A stretch of 64,000 nt of DNA from Tetrapyrgos nigripes (lineage: Eukaryota > Basidiomycota > Agaricomycetes > Agaricales > Campanellaceae). The translations under genes and the position numbers were made by a program. The notes below the pieces were generated by a model that was given only the letters and a program-made list of their open reading frames with translations, was not told where the DNA came from and did no database searches. Below are positions 54,082-64,000 of this stretch, piece after piece. The stretch spans positions 372,001-436,000 of the forward strand of contig JAACJM010000046.1 of NCBI GenBank assembly GCA_013368315.1. The letters are read 5' to 3'. The first letter of the stretch is position 1, and every line of letters begins with the position of its first letter.

Positions 54082-54843
54082 TTAGGGAAAGGGAGACTCC
54101 AGCTCCAAATCCATGCCCGCCGTGTCCACTGCGACTGCCTTGCGTTTCTGTGGCATTCTACCAGTGGTAGTCAAAGAAGGTTTCTTCCGTACAACGACTG
54201 GTTTATAGGGTTTGAAATCAAAGAAGTCCCACTTTGGCACCGTGGGTTTGGGCTGTGAGTCGGTCTGGACAGCGGCGTCCAAATGGATTTTGCCACAAAC
54301 GTCGATGCTCTCATAGATGTTGTATTTTGCATCTGTGGCAAGCTGAGCGCTTTGCGGTAGAGCTGTGCCACCTACCAGCATAGTGAGCATTTTCTGCGGA
54401 TCACAGTCCCACTCTTGAAAGGACTAAGAAAGAAAGGGAGTAAGATAAATGGGCCATCACTCACCAAGGCACTGGTTCAGCGTTGATTACTTCTGGGAAG
54501 TTCAAGGCCCAGTGAGCTCAAAGACCTCTGCAATCATAAAAGAAAATGGGGTCCTCGTTTGATGCTTCTCTGAAAATTTCATTCCATTCCTGGGTGGTCA
54601 ATTCGTCTACGTCAAGTTGACGGTGTGGTTCATCGGGGTCGCAGGGTCTGGAGAATTTTGAATCGTGGTTGCCGGTGGATGACTGAGGAGTGCAGGCTGT
54701 AAATTTGATGAGACCAGACACGTTGATTGAGGAGGGTGTGATGGATGCTTACTGCATAGTTGGCCAGTGTTTCCGTCAATGTGAATGTGGTGCTGAAGGT
54801 TTTGAGGCATTGGGTGATTGCAGCGGAAAGGCAGTGAAAGCAA
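54082..54843 (-). CDS. Hypothetical multi-exon protein
   Basis: Exon readings: FTACTPQSSTGNHDSKFSRP with LDVDELTTQEWNEIFREASN and EDPIFFYDCRGL, then EWDCDPQKMLTMLVGGTALP, SIDVCGKIHLDAAVQTDSQP and KWDFFDFKPYKPVVVRKKPS, ending GMDLELESPFP near 54082. The pieces are in compatible orientation with short gaps that look like introns. No known domain. Confidence 0.4.
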
Positions 54844-55296
54844 GCCTTATTTATGAGGAATAGCTCTATTGATGGTGGGGTTCGTGTCGGGGAAGCCTGT
54901 TGTCATGTGAGGGCGTCCCAAAATGGGTCATAATCACATCATTCATTTGGGGCAACACGTGATGGCAGTGTGGATCACTGAAGAAGTTTTCTTGACTCTG
55001 AGATAACTTGTTGGCGTATGAGCTATTAGTCAATGAGCAATTGATGACGTTGTTGAGTGGTACCAATGCCACTAACCACAGACTTATGCCTCAACTTACC
55101 TTTGGGAGCTTCTGAGTTGGTATAGTGTGTATCAGGTTCATTGGACGTGACTGGCACGACTGGAAACGCTGGAGAGGACCAACGCGTCTCAGGCATGCGT
55201 CCCACATTTGAAATTGTAGGTAGCAGCCAAATTACGCTATGCATGTGATTGTGTCACACATCACGGTATCCCTGTCTGGGTCTCTCCTCCAACGCC

Positions 55297-55599
55297 ATGT
55301 CTCACAATGACCTATTCAAGAAAGAAATAGACAGACTCAAGAAGGAAATAGACGCGAATTTCGAAGAACTATGCAACGTAAAGAGAGAACTGGCAGAAGA
55401 AAGAGCACACTTTGCTGAAGAAAAAATGCGCCTTGCTCGGGAGTTGATTGAAGAAAGGGTTCAGAATGATATTCTTAAGCAGCAGATGAAGGACTGGAAG
55501 GCTGCATCGGAGTTGGAGGCATGTCCTAGTCAAGAACTTGAAGAAGATGAAGAGGTGAGCTTAAACTCTATTAAGGTCAATCCTTTCCCAAGAAAGTGA
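55297..55599 (+). CDS. Small coiled-coil protein
   Basis: The ATG at 55297 gives MSHNDLFKKEIDRLKKEIDA, then LCNVKRELAEERAHFAEEKM and ARELIEERVQNDILKQQMKD. It is almost wholly charged helix with heptad spacing. The open frame ends at 55597-55599, but GAAGAGGTGAGC at 55549-55560 offers a splice donor, so a further exon is possible. Partner and role unknown. Confidence 0.45.
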   Translation: MSHNDLFKKEIDRLKKEIDANFEELCNVKRELAEERAHFAEEKMRLARELIEERVQNDILKQQMKDWKAASELEACPSQELEEDEEVSLNSIKVNPFPRK

Positions 55600-56115
55600 C
55601 TGAAGCGCCCATACAGCTCTGGTACCCTCTTGTTTCTGTGAATGAGCAGTTTTGTGTAGGAGAAGTGGTGTGTTGAGACCAACTACTAGATTGATGCTTA
55701 GCTGAAAGCATTGCGCGCGCAGGTTACGATGAGAAACTCTGCAGGAGAAATCCAGGGATTACTGGAGGATGCGCCCTGCGCGGGCATTTTATGGCTTGAG
55801 ACCCAGTGAAAACCCGCTATGCGCTGGTCCATGTTGGTATGTGAAATATGCACAAATATGTGCTCATCTGTGTACGAATGCGTACAGCTGCGATGGAAGT
55901 ATGCGCCAATCTATCAAGGATCTGCATACTAGCTATGCGCTATATACCCTCGATGCTACTACCACTGCATATATTACTTCCTCATATTGGTATCCGTCCA
56001 TTATTCACAATACTATATCTACTACATATACCCATCTAGGACTACCGTACATACAACCAGTGCTAAGTCCGCTTCCTCAACACAACGCCCTCCATAAAAA
56101 CCATCTGAACCACCT
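55600..56115. other. Intergenic with repeated tatgcgc words
   Basis: ggatgcgccctgcgcgggca, ctatgcgctgg, gtatgcgccaatc and ctatgcgctata lie between 55767 and 55942. A related stretch (gcgcatgatgcaccctgtgc) lies at 59374-59395, near the break of the CFT1 copy. No gene. Confidence 0.4.
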
Positions 56116-59100
56116 CCGACCCTAGCCTGCATATCATATTGTGCTTGGGCGTTGAACTCATGTCGTAGAATGAGGTAGCGGAAATCACAATAAGCAAGTT
56201 CGTTAGCAAACAGGGGGGGGGGGGCAGACACAAAGGAGCAGAAGGGAAAGGGAACGAGGAATGGACTAACCAATAGGATTATACTCATACGTTCTAACAA
56301 TTCCTTCCTCGTCGTTGGTCAACATGATGGCTGTATCCTCCTCCATGTAGAAGAAATTGGCACTGGTCCCACAATTATGTTGAAGGTCTTTGCCAAGGAG
56401 AACGTGTTTGTAGGGGTCTTCCTAGAGATATAAACAAAACCAATCAGCAATGTAAAAGAGAAAGGACAAGAGAAAAAAGGAGCAGACAACTGACCTGGAA
56501 TGCAACAAACAACACACTCTTTGCTGCATCACCGATGACGAGATTTTTGATGCTACACAGTAAAGTGTCATAGACACCAACATCCATGAACGCAACGCCT
56601 ACAAGTCGCTCAGCGAGGTCAAAAGCCCTTACGAAGACCTGGGAGAAGCATAGAGTCACTATAATGTCAAAGAGAAGACGGAGTGGAATGGAAGGTACAG
56701 AAACTATTTCTGCCAAAGATAAAGAAAAGGCAGAAAAAAAAGACAAACATACAAACATACCTTCTGACCCATAGAAGACACCAGATAGCCATTAACCCCA
56801 CACAGAGCTGTAACAGGCCCTTTGGCGTCGTTTCTACACCTAAGTTGTAACTTGTACCATCTCTTGGGAGCAAGTGTAGCATCTGGAACCCTTAACAATT
56901 TCGAAAATATATGTCTGTAGAGAGAGAACGGTAGCACATTGGTCAGTCCAGGGTCGTACACAGAATGACTGAGGGGGAAGGAAAGAAAGAAAGAAAAGAA
57001 AGAAAAGAAAAGAAATCAAACATACAGTGCCTTTAACAGCCAAATCCTCTCCCCTATTAATAGTCGTCCCAACCACAATAAACTCCTTGTTACCCGACTC
57101 GGTTGAAGACGTCTCCAGAGTAACAGCTGTGATGGCATTGACGGTCTCGTTGGTAGCGAATTCGTATCTGAGGGTTCACAATTTAGTCAATATTGCTGAA
57201 AGAAACAATAGCATCCATGGTCACCCACAAATCTGGCGAAATCAACTCTAAAGTCGAGCACTCCGTTGTCGTATCTGAAATATTATGTGCATCAGGCTCC
57301 CAAACCCGATTGTTATCCTCATCAAACAAAGTAAATTGAGCTTCTAGAGAAGCAGCAGCAACTATCAAGGATGTGGCGGGGTCAAAGACGATGTTGGAGT
57401 ATGGTCGTCCGCAGGGGATAAACTTTTCTGGTAGAGGACCATCTAGATGGAAGTCTGGAATCCATTCGAGAAGGGAAGGGCCCTAGAGAGAAGGCGAAGT
57501 GCATTCGTCAGTGTCAGAAGAAATACATGGCAGGATGTGACCCACCTCATTGGAATAAACCAAAAATTCCCCCTTGGAATCCCACAGCGAACAGGGTGTA
57601 AACACATGCACAACCAAATACCCAGATGAATACATCCTCAGACCGCCCTTATCCATACCGAGTATCCAACTGGGATTTTCACTGGTGAAGAATACTCCAG
57701 TGTACCTCGTCTCTGGCGACAACGGACTAGACGAATGATGAGGCATCGTGGAAAATGGTACAAACATCCTCAAAATCTTCTTCTGTTCTGCCAAGGCGAC
57801 GAGACATGGCCCATCATGTGTATTGAGAGAAAACGCTTTGGATGGAATCTTGACAAACTTGACGTTGACGTGAGAGGTACGACTGGTTGTTTTGGGTGAA
57901 GGTGATTGGGTAACATCAACTGATGGCTGAGGTGAATGGGGTAGAGCTTGGTAGATTGCCATTTGACTAGAACGTAGCAAGACCTGGGTCAGTAACAACA
58001 TTACTGAAAAGGGAAGGGGCTGAAAGAAAGAAAAAGAGAGAAAACTCATGAAAAGATACATTTTGAGCTTTCCTTCACCGACTGGTGCTACCAGAATTTG
58101 GTCGACCACCTGCATCTGCTCAGCTTCCTTCTTCTCAGACTCTCCATCTAACTTGGGTGAACTAGGTTCTTCCGGTGAAACTGGAGATTGTGCTTGTGCT
58201 TGTGCTGGCGCCTGAGCTTGGGGCTGAGGTTCCTTCTTAGTAACGGTACTCGCAGGTGGGTCATGTGAGTCTATCAATGTGTGGTGCAGTTGGGGTAAGG
58301 CGGACGTTGAGAAGACCAAAGTCAATTTCGGTAGAGTCCATATCTACGGTCATTCGTCAGAAATGCTTGCGGTAATGAAGATATATTTCATCACAAAACG
58401 TACCTCCATAACACCCTGAGGTCTAACCAACATCAACCACTGCGACTTGTTGTTGCTAACAACAGAATTGAGTGTCGTTGTCGCTGCTACCTTGTTATTC
58501 TTGTCGCTAGAGGCACTTTGAGGTATGACATTTGATACCAGGTTGTTCTCGAAAACGCCGGTATGGTCGGTGAAGAAACAGCCTGACAGGTACCGGGAAG
58601 TCTGTTTCCAGTTGAGAGATATTAACGATGGTGTATAATATGACCAGCAACGGAAACGGCCCCACCTTATCTCCTATCATACTCATATCCTTCTAACCTT
58701 CCCTCTTTCAGGCTCTGCAATAAACAGCCCTATCGAGTTGGCTTCACGAATAATCGAAACAAAAGGATCAGAGATGGAGTATGCACAAATACGAGCTCGA
58801 GGAACAGCTGCTTGGGAAGGATTCTTCGTTGACTCAGTGTCTTTGATTACTTGTCTTTCGGTACCATCTGGAGTGACAGAAAACTAAAGAAGGAAGAACG
58901 GAAAAACTCAGAATAGCTCAGACGTAAAGAAGAAAAGAGTAAATTGCCCACCAGGCTCCAGAACCCGAATATTCCCAGTCGTCACATGCAGAATAGCTAT
59001 CTTTTGGAAGAACGGCGCAGCTCCAATGGTAGTGCCCGGTATACGAGTGGTGATATTGATGTCGGCTTTTGAGAACGAGGGGCTATCTGTCGAGAAACGG

Positions 59101-59352
59101 TTAGTACAGAAACAAAGGATGAATGCAACCGAGACAGATGGAGGTAGAAGAAATAAGACACATACCCTCGACAACCCCAGAGAAGGATTAGCATCCGTGC
59201 TCAGAATCAACGTGTCTTGCTCCCTAGTTGATGACATCCCAGCACCTCGTAAAGTCTGACGAATAGGCAGAGACCGCATTCCTCTAGCTCCATCTATTGC
59301 ATGGAGTTTGCGTTTGGTTTGGATGGGAGGGTCATGCTAATCGCATTTCAAT
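56116..59352 (-). pseudogene. CFT1: CFT1/CPSF1 (cleavage and polyadenylation factor) copy A, truncated at both ends
   Basis: Cft1/CPSF1 is the large beta-propeller subunit of the pre-mRNA 3' end processing complex. Minus-strand exons: IGGARGMRSLPIRQTLRGAG; RIPGTTIGAAPFFQKIAIL; SISDPFVSIIREANSIGLFI; NNKSQWLMLVRPQGVMEIW; LPKLTLVFSTSALPQLHHTL; a Pro/Gln-rich insert; LRMYSSGYLVVHVFTPCSLW; ATSLIVAAASLEAQFTLFDE; GNKEFIVVGTTINRGEDLAV; CRNDAKGPVTALCGVNGYLV; LLCSIKNLVIGDAAKSVLFV; DPYKHVLLGKDLQHN; MLTNDEEGIVRTYEYNP; ILRHEFNAQAQYD. It breaks off at about 56120 before the final helical part and at 59352 before the first half. The interior is largely open with normal introns. A G run of 12 lies in one intron (56213-56224). 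It cannot make a whole protein unless joined to distant exons. Confidence 0.8.
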
Positions 59353-59889
59353 CAGACGGAGGCCTTAGATTACTGCGCATGATGCACCCTGTGCAGGTGT
59401 TTTGGGGCTTGAGAAGCTGTTTGGGGAGTTAGCTGGGGAGGAAAAGAAAAGAGCTTTGCTCAGCTCACAGAAGGCTCCCAACTTGTTCCTCACAAGCCTT
59501 GAAGACCATTGAGGAAAGTCCATGGGGTTCCAAATGATGACTAACGATGCCCGTCGCGGTCAACAGGTGCACGTGACAGACGCGTCGATCAAAAAACGCG
59601 GTTCAGAAATAGCGGTCTATGGGCCATGGTGAGATGGTGGTGTAGGTTGATAAAAAGAAAGGGACAGCTACGAATGATTTATAGAGGGCTCTGGGGTGTG
59701 GGGAGTGAACGTGGTTGAGGCAGAGGTGGGGTTTTTAAGCGGCGAAGCATGCACAGATGGTCCTCAACCTTGCTCTGGGCAGCCATGAAGCAGGGCCGCT
59801 AGATGGCAGACACACGCTGACACCCTGCAGCTGCTTTGAACAGGTTTTGGAACACATCGTGGTGGTATGAGGTGAGGTTGGTTGGGTGT
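59353..59889. other. Break region between the two CFT1 copies
   Basis: Homology between copy A and copy B stops at gcatttca (59345-59352 against 63693-63700). What follows is unrelated to CFT1. No ORF with a domain was seen. Confidence 0.45.
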
Positions 59890-60230
59890 GTTGGCTACTA
59901 AATACCAGACGCGCCTGACGTGAAAAAGGCACAGCGGTAAAATGGGTTAAGGGGTTCCCATCAAGAATTCCTTTCGAGCGGGGTTTGGAGAAGTAGTCAT
60001 TCCAGACAATTCTATGGGAAGAATGAGCAACTTATAGCTTGTACATAGGCATGTGAAAAAGAAGAAAGAGCAGCAACCCACCAGAGAGCTTTGGGGTTAA
60101 GACCAGCAACGTGCTGAATATTCTTCACCAGCTGTCCTTGCAGAAGCTGTAACCTTTTCAATGCCACCCCATCTACCAAGAGGTCAGGATACACATTTGA
60201 AGGGTGGGGAAGAGCCGGAGGAGGGTAAAT
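59890..60230 (-). pseudogene. CFT1: C-terminal exons of a CFT1/CPSF1 copy
   Basis: LLVDGVALKRLQLLQGQLVK, then NIQHVAGLNPKAL, a splice (GTGGGT.. to near 59996), then RIVWNDYFSKPRSKGILDGN and FSRQ. These match the highly conserved end of fungal Cft1 (RLQLLQGQLV.N.QHVAGLNP.A followed by R.V.NDY.S+P..KGILDG). The last about 30 residues are missing after FSRQ. In order and strand it is the natural continuation of copy B, separated from it by about 2.3 kb. Confidence 0.75.
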
Positions 60231-61440
60231 GGAGGCCGCTGTTGTGTTCATCGTCGTCCCGACCCTTGTTGTGTTCAATGCTCCTTTCCTGAACCCTCTC
60301 TATTTCTGTCTCTATCCCTAGCCCCAAATCCCGGCCATGAATTGCTCCTATTCCCTTTCTGCCTGCTTTTCACGGCTATCTCCCTAAATCCTACGTCAGC
60401 TCGGATAAGATTGGCTCTTGGAGGTTCCATCCAAAGTGAATCCACGCGTATTGTCACTGGCGTTGGCTTCAGTGTCGTCTTCGGTTCATCCTAAACTGCT
60501 GTCAGCATTGGCTTTGACGTTGGTACTGGCGTCATAATTGGTTTGTCTCAAATTGTTGGACCAGAACGAGGAGTTGGAGTGGAAGTCAGTGCTGACACCG
60601 GCATCGACTAACCCAATGGTAGTCTCATCTATGTCAGGGTAAGCGGTTGGAGGGTGATGGGGAGATGGGGAGGGTGAAAAGTTTGCGTTGAGGGCGTGAG
60701 CATAGATTTGTGGTCTTCTAGATGGTTGGAAGCGGAAGAGGAGCACCAAGGAGAGGGTGTGAAGGAACAACAAGTCGCACAGTCCTATCCAAAGCTACTG
60801 TTGAGGAACCGGTGTAGTGGTAGTAGTTAGACTGTTACTCACCTGTTTGAAGTGCTAGGTTGCCCTTGCTCACCGCCTCCTGTCCAACAGCAGCAGTCCT
60901 TCCTGCCATCTTCTTTGAGTAGCCTCGAGAAAGGCTCAGAATGTGTCCATGGAGGGCTGGGTTTCGAAGAGGTGCCAGTAGAGCAACTCGGGAATCGTGG
61001 AGGTGGATTTGGTTGAAGTTTGCTTGGTTCCAACAATGAAGATGCATCGCCAAAAAAGGACAGGCAACGCGCATCAACGAGAAAACAAAGCCAAAGGATT
61101 GTGTAGAGGAGGTGGAGAGTTGAAGCGAAAGGCTTGGTTCAGGGTTCAGGGTCCAGTCTTAGGGTTAGGGTTCCAACTTAGGTTTCCTCATGAGACGCAC
61201 CAGGGACCCATTGACAAGTGCCAGTTGAATGCGACCATTCGGAGTAGACGTATGAAATGATCGAGACCCCAGAGCAGGAAGCAGGGCCAGATATAGTCGC
61301 TATATCTGTTTAGGTGTGAGTGAGTACGCTGAGACATGGACGCCCTTTCATTAGTATGATAGTGTGCTCCTCCGAGGACTATTCTGAAATGGCAGACTCA
61401 GTCATTCCACTCGGAAGTGTGACAGTAAGATTGAGAACTT
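60231..61440. other. Insert between CFT1 pieces, no supported gene
   Basis: Minus-strand ORFs at 60835-61077 (ILSLSRGYSKKMAGRTAAVG) might be eroded ferric-reductase sequence, but I cannot show the FAD or NADPH motifs. It contains a short telomere-like stretch. Confidence 0.35.
61136..61172 (+). repeat. Short interstitial telomere-like repeat
   Basis: ttcagggttcagggtccagt followed by ttagggttagggtt (61159-61172). TTAGGG is the usual telomere unit in basidiomycetes. Only two perfect units and two variants are present. Confidence 0.6.
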
Positions 61441-61444
61441 ACAG

Positions 61445-62552
61445 GGCCAGAGCAATATGACCGTAGAAGAAGAATTTGTATGCTCGTACACGTACGAAGC
61501 GATTCGATACCACAAATACCAGGACTGCAAAAGCAAGGAATGCCATGAAACCTATGGCAGTAAAGCTCCCATTTCTGGTTGAAATTTGATATCTGTGCAA
61601 GATATTAGACTAGTTGAGGACAGCTGAGACAAGGATCGACAAACCCTGACTCCAGCTTCCAGCGAGAGAACATCAACAAGTGCAGTATGGATTTGAAGGG
61701 AATGACAATGCTCACCTCACCGCCTACATGTACACAAAGCAGTACGAAGACAACACGAGATACCATCCGTAGCCAATATCAGTCAAGACTAGTCTTGAAC
61801 TTAGTCATCGGATCTTCCCACCGAGAGAAAGACAGGGCACTCACGCGAAATGACATTATTCTTCATCCCGAGCACGACGATAAGAGGAAACTGGCTGGCT
61901 GCCATAATGCCTGCGCGGTCCTTCCAGTAGTCGATATTCAGTGATTCACTGGCGATGGACGTAGCTGTATCAAGCAAGTGAGTAGGTAGATCATCTGCTC
62001 GTGGTTCCACACACTGTTGATGAACTCCAAGGTAAACAATGCCGTTGCACAGACTCCCACTTCCGTGAGGTTGATAGAGAACGGCTTGGTGATATTGAGC
62101 GTCGTACGGTAAGCGAGAACTCTGTAAACGCTAACCAACACCAACGGAAGTCTGCTCAAGGCAAGACATTCATTAGAGGTTGAACGATTTCTTTTGGAGT
62201 CTGGACGACGAGGAAGTTTGGAAAATGCGATAGAGAAGACGGTGACGAGAGTAGTAAGCAGGCCTATAAAGCTCACTGTGAAGTACCACATGTAGTAAGG
62301 GTGCTCCTTGTTCCGCTTGGAGAGAGCCTGATAGTCGTTTGGGGTGAGGTTTGACATGTCTTGGAATGTGGATAGCTTGAGCTGGCTACTCTCTTTTATC
62401 TGGTCTTGTTTCAAATCCTCTGTACTGTGGCGGAAGGTAGCACCTAGACCAGGCATTACATTTTGTTGGACGAGTGATGCGAGTGACACAAACCACAAAA
62501 AAATCCAGTCACATACCGCATATAAGCCTAGCCTGCGGGATGTCATCGTCAA
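61445..62552 (-). pseudogene. Ferric reductase transmembrane domain, truncated and fused to CFT1 sequence
   Basis: Membrane part of a fungal ferric-chelate reductase (plasma-membrane haem/flavin protein of iron uptake). MSNLTPNDYQALSKRNKEHP, YYMWYFTVSFIGLLTTLVTV (helix), LVLVSVYRVLAYRTTLNIT, EVGVCATALFTLEFINSVW. After an intron: KDRAGIMAASQFPLIVVLGM, KNNVIS. Then SRVVFVLLCVHVG and RNGSFTAIGFMAFLAFAVLV, ending VRVRAYKFFFYGHIALAL. The AGIMAA.QFPL...G.KNN segment is diagnostic for the family. No FAD- (HPFT) or NADPH-binding domain follows. At its 5' side the reading joins in frame, through a GTATGT..CTAG intron (about 62446-62517), to the CFT1 exon ending ARLICG. Confidence 0.75.
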
Positions 62553-63990
62553 GACTTGTCCTATGTGCTATCAAGGCCGTCGTGTCATATTGTGCTTGGG
62601 CGTTGAACTCACGTTGTAGAATGAGGTAGCAGCCATCACTATCGGGATCTGTACACCAGTAAGCGAGTTTGTTAGCAAACAGGGAGGCAGACACAAACTT
62701 GGAGCAGAAGGGAATGGGAATGAGGAATGGACTAACCAATAGGATTATACTCATACGTTCTGACAATTCCTTCCTCGTCATTGGTCAATACGATGGGGTT
62801 GCGGTAGGGCGGATGTTGAGAAGACCAAAGTCAATTTCGGTAGAGTCCATATCTACAGTCATTCGTCAGAAATGCTTGCGATAATGAAGTTATATTTAAT
62901 CACAAAAGGCACCTTCATAACACCCTGAGGTCTGTCCAACATCAACCACTGCGACTTGTTATTGCTAACGACAGAGTTGCCTTGTCATTATTGTCACTAG
63001 AGGCAGTTTGAGGGATCACGTTTGATACCAGGTTGTCAAAAACGCCAATATGGTCGGTGAGGAAACAACCTGTTCAGGCTCTCCAATAAACAGCCCTATC
63101 AAGTCGTCTTCACGAATCATCCAAATGAAAGGATCAGAGATGGAGCATGCGCGTGTATGAGCTCCAGGTACCGCTGCTTGGGAAGGGTTCTTCTTTGACT
63201 CGGTGTCTTTGATTGTTTGTCTTTCGGTACCATCTGGAGTAACAGAGAAAGAAAGTGGGAAGGAAGGAAAGGCTCAGAAACGACTCGTGCGTACTAAAGA
63301 AGAGAAGAGTAAATGACCTACCAGGCTCCAAAACCCGAATATTCCCAGTCGTCACATGCAGAATAGCTGTCTTTTGGAAGAACGGCGCAGCTCCAATGGT
63401 AGTGCCTGGTATACGGCTTTTTGAGAACGAGAGGCTATCTGTCCAGAAACGGTTAGCACAGAAACAAAGAATGAATGCAACTGAGACAGATGGAGATAGA
63501 AGAAATAAGACACATACCCTCGACAACCCCGGAGAAGGATTAGCATCCGTACTCAGAATCAATGCATCTTGCTCCCCGGTCGATGGCATCCCAGCACCTC
63601 GTAAAGTCTGATGAATAGGCAGAGACCACATTCCTCTAGCTCCACCTATCGCATGGAGTTTGTGTTTGGTTCGGATGGGAAGGTCACGCTAATTGCATTT
63701 CAAAAATTATGAGTATGACAAGGATAAAGCATATCTATACTCACCTACAGCAATGTAAACCCTCCAAGATGGCCTGATCCAGTCGCAGCAACTAATTCAG
63801 GTACTGGACGATCCTGCATGATGGAAGACATGAGTTAGTGTAACGGTGGAAAAGACAAGAACCTACCCCATTCCTTCCCAATGAGAATGCCAGATCTGAA
63901 ATGGGCCCATGCGCTGGAAGCGAGTCAGCTAGCGAGAGGTGGATCACTGAACGAGTCTTCTTGGCTCTGACAGTAGCAGATCGCGTTGGA
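62509..63990 (-). pseudogene. CFT1: CFT1/CPSF1 copy B with internal deletion
   Basis: Close relative of copy A. It carries exons further 5' than copy A keeps (SVIHLSLADSLPAHGPISDL, VPELVAATGSGHLGGFTLL), then IGGARGMWSLPIHQTLRGAG. A 21 nt loss removes the residues before RIPGTT. At about 62795 the exon starting LPKLTLVFSTSALPQ is joined directly to the one reading LTNDEEGIVRTYEYNP. This deletes roughly 2 kb present in copy A (58295 to 56330) and shifts the frame. Then ILQREFNAQAQYDTTALIAH, IPQARLICG. The gene continues past the window end. Confidence 0.8.
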
Positions 63991-64000
63991 GAAGCTTCAT

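Noticed and set aside
54960..55005. Stretch similar to the CFT1 exon at about 63940-63975 (ggatcactgaa.aagt.ttctt)
   Set aside because: About 30 bp with several mismatches and no further CFT1 sequence around it; may be chance.
1..64000. CRISPR arrays, prokaryotic operons and rRNA genes
   Set aside because: The tandem repeats seen are coding or intronic units without unique spacers, and the intron-rich genes are eukaryotic; no rRNA-like sequence was noticed.
1..64000. TET/JBP dioxygenase gene linked to the KDZ element
   Set aside because: Looked for because such linkage is reported in basidiomycetes; no HxD..H iron-binding pattern in a suitable frame was found.

Overview
The window looks like nuclear DNA of a mushroom-forming basidiomycete (Agaricomycete). 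Genes are cut by many 50-65 nt introns with GTRNGT donors and YAG acceptors, and several proteins belong to Agaricomycete-restricted families of unknown function. The mobile elements also fit: a KDZ transposase with a CxC2 cysteine cluster, a Penelope-like reverse transcriptase, gypsy remnants and short non-autonomous DNA elements. The species cannot be told from this sequence.

Layout. 0-5.2 kb: an AAAAGTC-rich repeat, a KDZ transposase (minus) and a second, probably broken minus-strand gene. 6.5-14.2 kb: three plus-strand genes of lineage-specific families; two carry tandem duplications that include intron sequence, and a block dense in ACTTAAG motifs lies between them. 14.5-20.6 kb: a coiled-coil gene (minus), then a repeat-rich stretch with four more AAAAGTC copies, a CACTG-ended MITE nested in one of them, and a GGAAAGT minisatellite. 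22-30.3 kb: an F-box gene, a decayed type IIC (Na,K-like) P-type ATPase, a 'DGMSDEE' family gene, and fragments of an acetoacetyl-CoA-synthetase-like gene and an LRR/F-box-like gene. 31.4-34.8 kb: a 'GGY..LGW' family gene (minus) and a WD40-membrane-threonine-repeat gene. 35.6-38.1 kb: a Penelope-like retroelement with a hammerhead ribozyme motif 3' of its ORF and a second CACTG-ended MITE inside the ORF. 38.4-39.7 kb: a hypothetical gene with a foldback DNA structure in its intron. 40.8-46.5 kb: a large coiled-coil gene grown by tandem copying of a 35-codon exon. 48-51.7 kb: a gypsy 3' end and LTR, an intron-bearing gene directly after it, a tRNA-Arg-like gene followed by a hairpin and T run, and a gypsy integrase C-terminal fragment. 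52-55.6 kb: poorly conserved small genes. 56-64 kb: two broken tandem copies of CFT1/CPSF1 (cleavage/polyadenylation factor), one of them interrupted by a ferric-reductase membrane domain.

Overall this is a gene-poor accessory region shaped by transposition, tandem duplication and decay. The signals most worth a second look are the hammerhead motif with its Penelope-like element, the two MITEs whose computed excision restores the host sequence, the exon amplification in exact heptad register, the tRNA-hairpin-T-run unit, the WD40-membrane-Thr-repeat protein, and the shattered CFT1 locus. All exon boundaries are hand-read from splice motifs and reading frames, and no homology search was run.
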